From IMG/VR virus record IMGVR_UViG_3300006923_000127, positions 1-23,827 of that record: a stretch of 23,827 nucleotides of DNA. One strand, given 5' to 3'. The notes beneath the pieces were generated by a model. The model ran no database searches. It was not told the origin of the DNA and was given only the letters and a program-made list of their open reading frames with translations. Origin of the DNA: a virus. Every line of letters starts with the position of its first letter. Position 1 is the stretch's first letter. The position numbers were made by a program, and so were the translations under genes. Of this stretch, positions 1-6,362 are shown in pieces.

Positions 1-186
1 GATTAGTTGATTTTCTACTAATGAGATTTTTTTGTTAGCACTTAGACTATTTTCGTATGGATACAGTGTAAATCGTATCTTGCCGTTTTTAGCCTCACAT
101 ATCTCAATTACTTCGTAATTAAGCCCATTGTGAATATCAACTTTATCACCTAACGAAACTTCGCAAGCGTGTTTTTGTTCTATCAT
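1..186 (-). CDS. Small hypothetical protein, partial (runs off the left edge)
   Basis: An open frame on the minus strand starts with ATG at 186 and stays open for 62 codons to the window edge, so the C-terminus is missing. The visible protein begins MIEQKHACEVSLGDKVDIHN and continues with alternating hydrophobic and polar residues, suggesting a small beta-rich (SH3/KOW-like) fold; this is inference from pattern only. It is the last visible gene of the leftward microgene operon, separated by 83 nt from the gene before it. The leader ends in AATAGAATT-ATG with no Shine-Dalgarno sequence, as for its neighbours. Function unknown. Confidence 0.6.
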   Translation of the reverse strand, partial: MIEQKHACEVSLGDKVDIHNGLNYEVIEICEAKNGKIRFTLYPYENSLSANKKISLVENQLI

Positions 187-269
187 AATTCTATTGTTAA
201 AGTTCTTATAAATCGCAAGTCTAACGACCTGCACAGAATACACCTGTATAGATGTACTCTAGCAGATAA

Positions 270-476
270 CTAGTCAATCAATTCTAAATCAGTTATTTTG
301 CCGTTGATAATTTCCGCCACCGCTTCTCTGCCCTCCCACGAGGTTGTAATACCATAAGTAAATCCAGCATCATTTTTGGTCTTGGCAGATACATTATTCT
401 CAAATTCTATCAAGTAATTAGGATTACCATTGACTGAATTCTTTATCCTCTCAATGTTGTGAATTTTCGTTCTCAT
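270..476 (-). CDS. Small conserved-looking hypothetical protein (68 aa)
   Basis: The 68-residue protein starts MRTKIHNIERIKNSVNGNPN. The pattern of an NSxNGNPxY segment followed by a TKxDAGFxYGI segment recalls a small protein type I have seen in phage and actinobacterial genomes, but I cannot name a function. The ATG at 476 lies one base after the stop of the upstream membrane microprotein (TAA-t-ATG), which supports both the start and co-transcription. It is followed by an 83-nt gap, the largest in this operon. No motif indicates enzymatic activity; an early or regulatory accessory role is only a guess from its location. Confidence 0.65.
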   Translation of the reverse strand: MRTKIHNIERIKNSVNGNPNYLIEFENNVSAKTKNDAGFTYGITTSWEGREAVAEIINGKITDLELID

Positions 477-477
477 A

Positions 478-627
478 TTAGTTCAATTTAATGATTGTTA
501 ATGCTCCTAAAACAAGTAAGATAATTACTATCCTCCATGTTCTTTTCCTGCTCTTACTCCTAAACTCTGGATATAGTTCTGAATGTTGCATGGTTGCTTG
601 TTGTTTTTCTAGTTGTGAATGTTGCAT
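478..627 (-). CDS. Single-pass membrane microprotein (49 aa)
   Basis: A minus-strand frame from ATG 627 to TAA 478 gives 49 residues. The N-terminal half is polar, the middle is basic (RSKSRKRTW), and the C-terminus is one hydrophobic span, IVIILLVLGALTII, ending KLN. The positive-inside rule would place the N-terminus in the cytoplasm. The N-terminal coding sequence contains a 12-nt direct repeat (618-629 and 581-592), so MQH occurs twice and a second in-frame ATG at 592 is a possible alternative start. Gaps to both neighbours are one base (TAA-n-ATG), which argues that it is a real gene. Small phage membrane proteins can act as holin-like, superinfection-exclusion or anchoring factors; none of these can be chosen here. 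Confidence 0.6.
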   Translation of the reverse strand: MQHSQLEKQQATMQHSELYPEFRSKSRKRTWRIVIILLVLGALTIIKLN

Positions 628-628
628 G

Positions 629-787
629 TTAGTATTCTCTTTTAGTTAGTTCCCTTTCTAATTCTAGTAATTCTCCAATCACATCATCTAATGCACCGTT
701 TGTGTGTTTTGATAGTTCTGCTATCAATTCCTCATGCCTTTCAATGATGTAATCATCTGTTTTATCCTCTATATTTTTGCTTTCCAT
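629..787 (-). CDS. Acidic helical microprotein (52 aa)
   Basis: A minus-strand frame from ATG 787 to TAA 629 gives 52 residues beginning MESKNIEDKTDDYIIERHEE. It is strongly charged with regular Leu/Ile spacing (for example DDVIGELLELERELTKREY), so a helical, possibly coiled-coil peptide is likely. The start lies one base after the stop of the upstream gene and its own stop one base before the next start. This spacing pattern recurs in the operon and supports the call. No recognised family. Confidence 0.55.
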   Translation of the reverse strand: MESKNIEDKTDDYIIERHEELIAELSKHTNGALDDVIGELLELERELTKREY

Positions 788-788
788 G

Positions 789-959
789 TTAATAGTTTTG
801 TTTAATATATGCTAATAATGCGTCTAACTCCTGTATTACATCAGATGATAGCTCATAATCGCCTTGCATAAGCTCCTTATAATCATCTGCAAAGTAGTTA
901 TTAAGGTACTTTTTAAGCCACCATAAGTGGTGTAGTAATTGTTTGTCGTTTTTTTCCAT
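789..959 (-). CDS. Small hypothetical protein (56 aa)
   Basis: I place the start at ATG 959 (MEKNDKQLLHHLWWLKKYLN) and not at an upstream in-frame codon. The extension would overlap the preceding gene, while ATG 959 gives a 2-nt gap consistent with the rest of the operon. The protein is helical, with an aromatic-rich amphipathic first helix (HHLWWLKKYLNNYF) and a C-terminal helix containing VIQELDALLAYIKQ. It could be a small DNA- or protein-binding adaptor, but there is no specific motif. Confidence 0.6.
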   Translation of the reverse strand: MEKNDKQLLHHLWWLKKYLNNYFADDYKELMQGDYELSSDVIQELDALLAYIKQNY

Positions 960-961
960 GG

Positions 962-1153
962 TTATATTGTTATTTCGTGCTGGCAGTTGTCGCAATGGAT
1001 TGTCATTTCTTCGTCTGCCTCTTGTAAATAGTCTAATAACGCCAGTGTGCTGTTAACAGACTCCACTGCTGTCTTTTCTCCTGCATTTAGAGGGTTGTCT
1101 TTCTTGTAAATGAATATTGCCTCTCTGATTGTGTCTTGTAAGTTGTTTTCCAT
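962..1153 (-). CDS. Small protein with C-terminal CxxC (63 aa)
   Basis: The 63-residue protein starts MENNLQDTIREAIFIYKKDN at ATG 1153. Most of it is predicted helix. The C-terminus reads MTIHCDNCQHEITI, where CDNC plus flanking histidines resembles one half of a zinc knuckle; a dimer or partner would be needed to complete a zinc site. It sits in the middle of the leftward operon, 41 nt downstream of the double-membrane microprotein gene. The leader ends in AATAGAATT-ATG, the same sequence that precedes the gene starting at 186. Confidence 0.6.
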   Translation of the reverse strand: MENNLQDTIREAIFIYKKDNPLNAGEKTAVESVNSTLALLDYLQEADEEMTIHCDNCQHEITI

Positions 1154-1194
1154 AATTCTATTTATTTAGTTAATAATCACAAAGTAAAAACCGA

Positions 1195-1311
1195 TTAACT
1201 GTTTGCTATCGAAATCAATGTTAGAAAAAAGACAGGTAATCCAATTAGAATTATATCTGTATCTATCATTCCTGCTAACATTATCCCTGCAAATACCACT
1301 ATTGCTCCCAT
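1195..1311 (-). CDS. Hydrophobic two-helix membrane microprotein (38 aa)
   Basis: A minus-strand frame from ATG 1311 to TAA 1195 encodes 38 residues. Two hydrophobic stretches, GAIVVFAGIMLAGMI and IILIGLPVFFLTLISIA, are separated by the short polar turn DTD, giving a membrane hairpin. The start has the typical local leader TATAAAATT-ATG. It is the first gene of the leftward operon. The size and topology resemble tiny holin-like or membrane-stress peptides, but that is inference. A chance hydrophobic frame is possible at this length, so confidence is moderate. Confidence 0.5.
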   Translation of the reverse strand: MGAIVVFAGIMLAGMIDTDIILIGLPVFFLTLISIANS

Positions 1312-1360
1312 AATTTTATATATTTAACTGATAATCTTACTTCCTCTTAAACATAGCATA

Positions 1361-1373
1361 GTTATCTGATAAC
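1361..1373. repeat. 13-bp palindrome GTTATC-T-GATAAC
   Basis: A perfect inverted repeat, 6-bp arms around one central T, lies 11 nt from the DnaA-box pair. The related half-site CTGATAATC occurs at 1328-1336. It is a plausible operator for a dimeric regulator of the leftward operon or an origin-associated site; the function is inferred. Confidence 0.4.
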
Positions 1374-1384
1374 ACAAGCATAAG

Positions 1385-1404
1385 TTATCCACACCTGTGG
1401 AAAA
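1385..1404. promoter_or_regulatory. Inverted pair of DnaA boxes
   Basis: TTATCCACA at 1385-1393 matches the bacterial DnaA box consensus (TTATNCACA) exactly. Two bases later TGTGGAAAA (1396-1404) is the inverted box with one mismatch. The pair overlaps the expected -35 area of the TATAAT at 1417 and lies between divergent gene blocks. It could serve as a phage origin element or as a DnaA-responsive switch. Confidence 0.55.
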
Positions 1405-1416
1405 GTATCAATGTTG

Positions 1417-1422
1417 TATAAT
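1417..1422 (+). promoter_or_regulatory. Predicted -10 box TATAAT for the intergenic transcript
   Basis: A consensus TATAAT would start transcription near 1429, nine bases before the 5' arm of the candidate structured RNA at 1438. No good -35 hexamer is seen at the usual distance; that area is occupied by the DnaA-box pair. No protein gene follows closely, which favours an RNA product or a long leader. Confidence 0.45.
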
Positions 1423-1437
1423 TAGATTAAGAGTAAA

Positions 1438-1529
1438 ACATATCTGACGGTGAAACCCGCCGTTTCAATCGCCTCATGACTGAGGGTAATGAATAAAGAA
1501 CCGACACCATACGGAACAATAGGATATGT
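1438..1529 (+). ncRNA. Candidate structured RNA (multi-way junction)
   Basis: A 7-bp perfect closing stem pairs ACATATC (1438-1444) with GATATGT (1523-1529). Inside it are three local hairpins: TGAAAC/GTTTCA with a CCGCC loop (1451-1467), CCTCA/TGAGG with a TGAC tetraloop (1472-1485), and a weaker CCG/CGG (1501-1514). Together these form a plausible four-way junction directly downstream of a TATAAT. I do not recognise a known riboswitch or ribozyme; the hammerhead core was considered and does not match. The pairing is seen in the sequence; the RNA gene is inference. Confidence 0.4.
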
Positions 1530-1584
1530 AGATAATAGTTTAATTGAATATAATCTGTTTACAGGGGTTCAAGGTTTACCGTAG
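1489..1584 (+). CDS. Possible 31-aa leader peptide
   Basis: ATG 1489 opens a 31-residue frame beginning MNKEPTPYGTIGYVDN and ending in TAG at 1582-1584. It overlaps the 3' half of the candidate structured RNA, so translation and RNA folding would compete. No Shine-Dalgarno sequence is present and a random open frame of this length is common in AT-rich DNA. Listed only because it lies on the same predicted transcript. Confidence 0.15.
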   Translation: MNKEPTPYGTIGYVDNSLIEYNLFTGVQGLP

Positions 1585-1609
1585 AGGATATCAGGTGCAT
1601 AACAGTATT

Positions 1610-1640
1610 ACAGCTATTGGTACTAATCAATAGCTACTGT
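1610..1640 (+). repeat. Strong intergenic hairpin
   Basis: AGCTATTG (1612-1619) pairs perfectly with CAATAGCT (1628-1635) around an 8-nt loop. An alternative register pairs ACAG (1610-1613) with CTGT (1637-1640) around a shortened 6-bp inner stem. It is followed by TTAATTAAAT and not by a clean T-tract, so a canonical intrinsic terminator is doubtful. It could end or process the transcript started near 1429. Confidence 0.4.
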
Positions 1641-1927
1641 TAATTAAATCGCTTAGAACTCAATTTTAAGCTTTATATTGTAGTTTAAGGTAAGTTTATC
1701 AAGGGTAATGTGATGTGATATGTGACATTATGCAATCATAGTCTAGTGTTTTATATTGCTTGTATGTCTATTATCACCACACACACCCTACTATAAATCA
1801 CTGAACATTAAAGGGGGGGGTAGTAAGTCAAGTTGAATTGTAAGTTAAAATATATGATTTAGACTATCTACACAGACTAGAAATGAGACAAATGAGATAA
1901 GCTCAGTTAAAAGTTTGGGGAGGGGTG

Positions 1928-1936
1928 TGCTAGAAT
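1928..1936 (+). promoter_or_regulatory. Extended -10 promoter for terminase
   Basis: TGCTAGAAT fits the extended -10 form TGnTANAAT. The ATG of the terminase gene is only nine bases downstream of the box, so the transcript would be nearly leaderless. A GGGGAGGGG tract lies immediately upstream (1917-1925), too far from the ATG (and upstream of the predicted transcript start) to act as a ribosome binding site. Confidence 0.4.
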
Positions 1937-1945
1937 ATAAGATAT

Positions 1946-3466
1946 ATGAGTAAAAAACCTATTGATGATTACGAGAAGTTAGGACAAGCTCTTTTAGATG
2001 GTAAAGTTATTAATGAGATTACTTTGAAAGGTAAGCATTATAAGTTTGCTTACACCTATGATGAGTTTTTATCTAAGGCTCTGAGTAATGGTTGGCCTAG
2101 AGAGTTTGTTGATGATGTTGTATGGCCTAAATATCGACCTGTGCAGGCTGAGTTTATCTCTGATATGAAGTCGGACTTTGCGTTAGGGAGTGGGGGGTTC
2201 GGTTCAGGTAAGTCTCTGGCTCTATATGTGAAGCTTATTCTAACTTGTCGTTGTTTTCCGAATAACCGTATCCTTGTAGGTAGAAAGACTCTGTCTGACA
2301 TTGAACGTGCGATTCTACCTGATTTGTTTGATTTGATGCCAGCTAGTTGGTATGAGTACAGGGTGAAGGATGGAGTGATTAATTTTAAGAATGGTAGCCA
2401 GATTATCCTTTTTGGGTTGGATGCGATGCAATCTGGAGGGGTAGCTGATATTAAGAAGGCGGAACAGAAGCTAAAGTCTCTGAACTTAGGAGGTTATTTC
2501 ATTGACCAGTTGGAGGAAATTGAGGAATCAGTGTTTGATGTTCTTAATTCTCGTCTTAGAAGGACTAATGTACCCTTTAGACAAGGAAATATGACTACAA
2601 ACCCTGCTAACTTCTGGGCATATGATGCTTGGGTGGCTAATCCAAGGCCAGGATATGAGTTATATGAGTCTTGTATGATATTTAACCCCTCTTTGCCTTG
2701 GGATTACCTCCGAAAACAGCTTGCTATGCCCGAAGACTACGTAAAAAGGTTCGTTATGGGAGAATGGACTACTGATTTGCTCTTAAAAGGGGCTGTATTT
2801 GCTAAAGACAACATCCAATATCAAGAAAAGATGCTAAAACAACCTCTGATGGTAGAGGAGGAGTGTGAAATCTACGAAATGCCGAAGCCTGGGGTGGAGT
2901 ATAGGATGGGTGTAGACCCTTCTATGGGTGTTGTAGACCCTAGTTCTATTTCGGTGGTGTCTTCTGAGGGTAGGAAGGTAGCTAAATTCAATGGAAAGGT
3001 TCCCGTTACCGCTTTAGCAGAAAGAATCAAATTTTTATACTATAAGTACAATAAACCTCTGATTATTCCAGAAACAAACTGTACGGCAGGTGGTGGATTG
3101 ATACGGGAGATACGAGACCTTAATGTCTATCGGAGGAAGGAGTTAAACTCTAAGTACGATAAGGAATCTGAGAAACTCGGCTTCCATACCTCCTCTTCTT
3201 CAAAGGCTCAACTCATCACCCACTTCAATAGATTGTTAAATGAGAAGGTTCCAAAGATTTATGATAAGAAGACTATTGAGGAGATGAAGACTTTCCTTTG
3301 GAGTGATGAAGCAAAGCAACAGGGGGCGGGGGCAGCCAGAGGATTTCATGATGATGACATCATGTCCACCATGCTCGCATACTGGGATTTCTATCCAGAG
3401 AAGGTAATTGAAAGGCAAGTTGCTAAAGCTCAACCCATTGCAAGAAAGAAGTTTCAATATACGTAA
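1946..3466 (+). CDS. Terminase large subunit (TerL)
   Basis: This is the ATP-driven DNA-packaging motor and headful/cos nuclease. The 506-aa length is typical of TerL. The N-terminal ATPase domain has Walker A GSGGFGSGKS at residues 81-90, a Walker B-like hydrophobic strand ending YFIDQLEEIEE near 184-194, and the coupling motif TTNP near 217-220. The C-terminal RNase H-like nuclease has the first acidic motif GVDPSMG (D324), a middle strand IIPETNCTAGGG, and the late acidic cluster HDDD near 468-471. The ATG at 1946 is preceded by AAGATAT. No small terminase gene is visible upstream, where a long non-coding region lies. Downstream come a 46-aa gene and the portal, the usual packaging order. 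Confidence 0.95.
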   Translation: MSKKPIDDYEKLGQALLDGKVINEITLKGKHYKFAYTYDEFLSKALSNGWPREFVDDVVWPKYRPVQAEFISDMKSDFALGSGGFGSGKSLALYVKLILTCRCFPNNRILVGRKTLSDIERAILPDLFDLMPASWYEYRVKDGVINFKNGSQIILFGLDAMQSGGVADIKKAEQKLKSLNLGGYFIDQLEEIEESVFDVLNSRLRRTNVPFRQGNMTTNPANFWAYDAWVANPRPGYELYESCMIFNPSLPWDYLRKQLAMPEDYVKRFVMGEWTTDLLLKGAVFAKDNIQYQEKMLKQPLMVEEECEIYEMPKPGVEYRMGVDPSMGVVDPSSISVVSSEGRKVAKFNGKVPVTALAERIKFLYYKYNKPLIIPETNCTAGGGLIREIRDLNVYRRKELNSKYDKESEKLGFHTSSSSKAQLITHFNRLLNEKVPKIYDKKTIEEMKTFLWSDEAKQQGAGAARGFHDDDIMSTMLAYWDFYPEKVIERQVAKAQPIARKKFQYT

Positions 3467-3475
3467 TGGTATAAT
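3467..3475 (+). promoter_or_regulatory. Extended -10 promoter (ATGGTATAATT type)
   Basis: TGGTATAAT begins directly after the terminase stop codon and lies 28 nt before the next ATG. It is a perfect extended -10 box. The surrounding 11-mer ATGGTATAATT recurs at 13592 and, with one base changed, at 5666 and 22943. No convincing -35 hexamer is present. It probably drives the portal/head genes. Confidence 0.55.
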
Positions 3476-3503
3476 TTAACTATTACTAGATAAAACACGT
3501 GTT

Positions 3504-3644
3504 ATGAAAAATCCTTTAAAAAAGAAAAAGGTTGCTGAAAAGGTGGAGAAGGAAAAAGTTGAGGTTGTACAGCCTCAAAGTATTGAGGAACATCCTGAAT
3601 ATGACCCTGACCTACCTTTGCATAAGCAACGACACTTAATATAA
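3504..3644 (+). CDS. Small basic/acidic hypothetical protein (46 aa)
   Basis: The ORF runs from ATG 3504 to TAA 3644 and encodes 46 residues. The N-terminal half is very lysine-rich (MKNPLKKKKVAEKVEKEKVE) and the C-terminal half contains EEHPEYDPDLPLHKQRHLI. It lies between the terminase and portal genes, 29 nt after a strong extended -10 promoter and 7 nt before the portal start. That position and the low-complexity charge suggest a small packaging- or portal-associated protein. No family is recognised; at this length a fortuitous frame cannot be excluded, but promoter and spacing support it. Confidence 0.55.
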   Translation: MKNPLKKKKVAEKVEKEKVEVVQPQSIEEHPEYDPDLPLHKQRHLI

Positions 3645-3651
3645 GCAAACA

Positions 3652-5430
3652 ATGGCATTAAATGAAATCAGAAAAGAAGTTGAAGATTTCGAGACAAAGG
3701 AGGTGCAGATAGTGCCTGGTCTTACCTTTAATCAAAAAGATATGATAGAGAATATTTTCTTCTACTATCATTCTAAGTTTGTTACTGGTGATGAAGATGA
3801 TGAGGGGGATAGAAAATATTTCTATAATATTGTTAAGAACCCTTGTAAGGTCTTCTCAAAAGCTATTGACTTTGATACTAAGAATATTCGCCTGCTAACT
3901 ACGGGTGGGGGAGACCCTCTAAAGACATGGTTCATGGAGAGGGACTTGAAGTATTGGATGCGAGATAAACAATTTGGTAAGACTCTGAATAGAATCTTTA
4001 AAGAATTACCTATCTTCGGTAGTGTGGTTTTGAAGATTGTTGATGGTACTCCTTTCTTTGTAGATTTACGAAACTTCATTGTAGAACAGTCTGCTGACAA
4101 GTTAGACGAATCTAATTACATTATTGAAATTCACAACTTCACTGTGGATGAATTTCGTACTGTAGGAAAGAAGATGAAATGGGAACAATCTAAGATTGAT
4201 GAAACAATCAAACAGTTCCGAGAGATGAGAGGTACATCTCATATTCGAGTTTATGAACGATATGGTGAATATGAAGATGTTAATGAAAAGGGTGAGAGCA
4301 AATACTCAAATCGTAGAGTATTCTTCGCTGATGTTGGAGTAGACGAATATGACCAATACGATAATCTAGTTACTCCAAAACAAGGTGTAGAACTTTCTTC
4401 AGATGAATGGGATGGAAACCCTTATTGGGAGTTCCATACAGACAAGTTATCTGGAAGATGGTTGGGAATGGGAGTAGTTGAATCTCTGATTGAGCCTCAG
4501 GTTCGTCAGAATGAATTAGCTAACCTACAATCCAAGGCTTCTTACTGGGCTGCTCTTAGAGTATTCCAAACGAGAGACTCTGCCATTAACAGAAATCTTC
4601 TAACTGATACAAGGAACGGTGAGATTCTAAACGTTGACCAAGAAGTTACTCAGATTGATATGTCAGATAGAAACCTGGCGTTCTTCAATCAACAACGAAC
4701 TGATTGGATGCAGAACAGGGATGAATTAACATTCTCCTTTGACGCTATTCAAGGTGAGAGGTCTCCTGCGGGAACTCCTCTAGGTTCAACTCAAATCTCT
4801 GTAGGACAATCACTATCGTATTTTGAAGGTATCCAAGAGAACATTGCTCTAGATATTAAAGAAATGCTTTATAAGGTGATAATCCCTCAATTTGAGAAGG
4901 ATAGTAAAGCTAAGCATACACTACGATTAGTAGGTGAAGACTTAGATACTTACATTGGAATGGTGAAGAACCAACTTGTATTGAAAGAAATCATCAGACA
5001 AGCAGACCAATATGGAACACTTCCTGATGGTGAACAGAAAGAGGTGATTGAATTGGCTATTACTGAATCAATCAAGCAAGAGAAAGAAAAGATTCTGGAT
5101 GTTCCTAAAGGGTTCTATGATGACAGTAAATACGATATTGATATTGATATTACTGGAGAAAGTATTGATACCAGAGTACGAAGTGCGACAATGCTATCAA
5201 TCTTACAAGCTGTAACTGCTGACCCTCAGATGACTGTAGACCCTGTAAAACGAAAGATTCTATACAGAATGGCAGAAGATGGAGGTATTAACCCTAATGA
5301 TTTGTTTGATGTGGAAACTAAGGAGGTAGAAAATGCTATCCCTGCTGAAGCCGCTAGAGCTGGAGGTGGAGTATCTGCACCAGCAATGGGAGGTCAATCA
5401 GCTCCAGGTCAAACTCAACAAACAGTCTAA
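3652..5430 (+). CDS. Portal protein
   Basis: The 592-aa protein follows terminase and precedes scaffold and capsid, the canonical portal position. It would form the ring at the unique capsid vertex through which DNA passes and to which the tail attaches. The sequence shows the expected long mixed alpha/beta body, a WLGMGVVESLIEPQVRQNEL segment in the stem/clip region, the helix SYWAALRVFQ, and a downstream QGERSPAGTPLGSTQISVGQ loop followed by long helices, as in large podovirus-type portals. The C-terminus is a low-complexity Ala/Gly/Gln tail (AEAARAGGGVSAPAMGGQ), often disposable in portals. The start ATG 3652 is 7 nt after the previous stop. The family assignment rests on context plus overall pattern, not on a unique catalytic motif. 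Confidence 0.85.
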   Translation: MALNEIRKEVEDFETKEVQIVPGLTFNQKDMIENIFFYYHSKFVTGDEDDEGDRKYFYNIVKNPCKVFSKAIDFDTKNIRLLTTGGGDPLKTWFMERDLKYWMRDKQFGKTLNRIFKELPIFGSVVLKIVDGTPFFVDLRNFIVEQSADKLDESNYIIEIHNFTVDEFRTVGKKMKWEQSKIDETIKQFREMRGTSHIRVYERYGEYEDVNEKGESKYSNRRVFFADVGVDEYDQYDNLVTPKQGVELSSDEWDGNPYWEFHTDKLSGRWLGMGVVESLIEPQVRQNELANLQSKASYWAALRVFQTRDSAINRNLLTDTRNGEILNVDQEVTQIDMSDRNLAFFNQQRTDWMQNRDELTFSFDAIQGERSPAGTPLGSTQISVGQSLSYFEGIQENIALDIKEMLYKVIIPQFEKDSKAKHTLRLVGEDLDTYIGMVKNQLVLKEIIRQADQYGTLPDGEQKEVIELAITESIKQEKEKILDVPKGFYDDSKYDIDIDITGESIDTRVRSATMLSILQAVTADPQMTVDPVKRKILYRMAEDGGINPNDLFDVETKEVENAIPAEAARAGGGVSAPAMGGQSAPGQTQQTV

Positions 5431-5433
5431 AAT

Positions 5434-5664
5434 ATGATTAACGACCAACAAAGAGAACTAATGAAACAATTACCTGATACGGCTCATGGACGGGCTTTAA
5501 AGGACTACTTAGACGGAAAATTAAAAGAAATTCTGGATGTTTCAACATGTAATTCATGGGAAGAAACTCTAGGAAGAAAGTATGCCGCTCAACTGATAAA
5601 AGACCTTTTCTACATGATGGAGAAGAGAGAAACAGTCAAAAAGAGCAAAAACACGTATGAGTAG
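5434..5664 (+). CDS. Small conserved-looking head-module protein (76 aa)
   Basis: This 76-aa protein, beginning MINDQQRELMKQLPDTAHGR, lies 3 nt downstream of the portal gene. It is predicted mostly helical. The pattern LPDTAHGRALKDYLDGKL followed by SWEETLGRKYAAQLIKDLF looks like a conserved small phage protein that I associate with portal neighbourhoods, without a known function. A role as a portal- or scaffold-associated factor is inferred from location only. The gene ends just before an ATGGTACAATT promoter-like element. Confidence 0.7.
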   Translation: MINDQQRELMKQLPDTAHGRALKDYLDGKLKEILDVSTCNSWEETLGRKYAAQLIKDLFYMMEKRETVKKSKNTYE

Positions 5665-5666
5665 AA

Positions 5667-5675
5667 TGGTACAAT
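5667..5675 (+). promoter_or_regulatory. Extended -10 promoter (ATGGTACAATT variant)
   Basis: TGGTACAAT lies just after the stop codon at 5664, matching the perfect 3467 element at all but one position. It would drive the scaffold and capsid genes. The predicted leader to ATG 5733 is about 50 nt and can fold a small hairpin GGCAG/CTGCC (5699-5717). Confidence 0.45.
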
Positions 5676-5732
5676 TACATTGTGGTTATTAGAAATTTGG
5701 CAGTTGTGTAATCTGCCGTAACAAAAACAACG

Positions 5733-6362
5733 ATGAATGAAGAAAATGAGGTAGTGGAGACTACCGAAAATACTCCCGACAATGGTGATGTTGTCGAAAA
5801 TTCTGAAGAAGCTCCAGAGGAAACTCCAGAGACTCCTGAGGAATCATCAACCGAATCTTCTCAAGAGGACTTGGTAGCTGTGGAACATCAGAAGTTCCAA
5901 GACCAAAAAAAGAGAGCTGAAAAGGCAGAATCAGAGAGAAAGGCTCTGGAAGATAAGCTAAACAAAGCTAATCAAACCAACACAAAAGACGGTGAGCAAT
6001 CATCAGCTCTAGATGTTGAAGATTACATTGGTATTAGCACTTCTCTCGAAGGGTTAGACCAGCGTGAAAAAGAACGACTGGCACGAGAGCATAAGCTTAC
6101 GGGTCGTCCCTTAGATGAAATACGACAAGATGAAGACTTCGCCCTTTGGCAAGATGCCTACCGAGCAAAGAAGGAGAAAGAGCAGGCCGCTTTAGCTCCT
6201 AGCGGTAAGCAAGGTGATGCGACTAAACCTACAACTCTGATGGATAGATTAGCTAACGCTTCTATTGAAGAGAAGGAGGCTATTCTTCAAGAGGCTGGAC
6301 TTTATAAAGCTCCAACCACTAAGAAAGACCGTGCACCGATTGGCGATGGACGAGGTAATTAA
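5733..6362 (+). CDS. Putative scaffold protein
   Basis: The 209-aa protein lies immediately before the major capsid gene, where tailed phages usually keep the scaffold. Its composition fits: residues 1-50 are an acidic, Glu/Thr/Pro-rich disordered segment. Residues about 53-90 form a charged coiled coil (HQKFQDQKKRAEKAESERKA). A middle helical region contains GLDQREKERLAREHKLTGRP. The C-terminus is basic (KKDRAPIGDGRGN), as expected for the coat-binding end of a scaffold. It would act inside the procapsid during assembly and then be removed. No protease signature is present and no separate head maturation protease gene is seen nearby, so exit through the shell is more likely than cleavage by a linked protease. 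Assigned by context and composition. Confidence 0.75.
   Translation: MNEENEVVETTENTPDNGDVVENSEEAPEETPETPEESSTESSQEDLVAVEHQKFQDQKKRAEKAESERKALEDKLNKANQTNTKDGEQSSALDVEDYIGISTSLEGLDQREKERLAREHKLTGRPLDEIRQDEDFALWQDAYRAKKEKEQAALAPSGKQGDATKPTTLMDRLANASIEEKEAILQEAGLYKAPTTKKDRAPIGDGRGN

Larger units (their letters stand above)
1312..1945. other. Divergent non-coding control region
   Basis: This 634-nt stretch separates the leftward microgenes from the rightward structural genes and holds no convincing protein gene. From left to right it has a 13-bp palindrome, paired DnaA boxes, a TATAAT promoter, a candidate structured RNA, a long hairpin, an AT-rich tract with a GTGATGTGATATGTGAC purine/T repeat (about 1710-1726), a run of eight G (1813-1820), a G-rich tract (1917-1925) and the terminase promoter. 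A cos/pac packaging site would be expected in the area just before terminase, but I cannot identify one. Confidence 0.6.

Noticed and set aside
1438-1470. Hammerhead ribozyme core (CTGA...GAAAC)
   Set aside because: CTGACGG does not match the required CUGANGA and the three stems do not fall in hammerhead positions.
1561-1590. tRNA-like T-arm (GGGGTTCAAGG)
   Set aside because: No matching acceptor, D or anticodon arms can be drawn around it and the arm itself does not pair.
1813-1820. Run of eight G as a phase-variable switch
   Set aside because: It is not within or just upstream of a coding frame that slippage would alter; kept only as part of the possible packaging tract.
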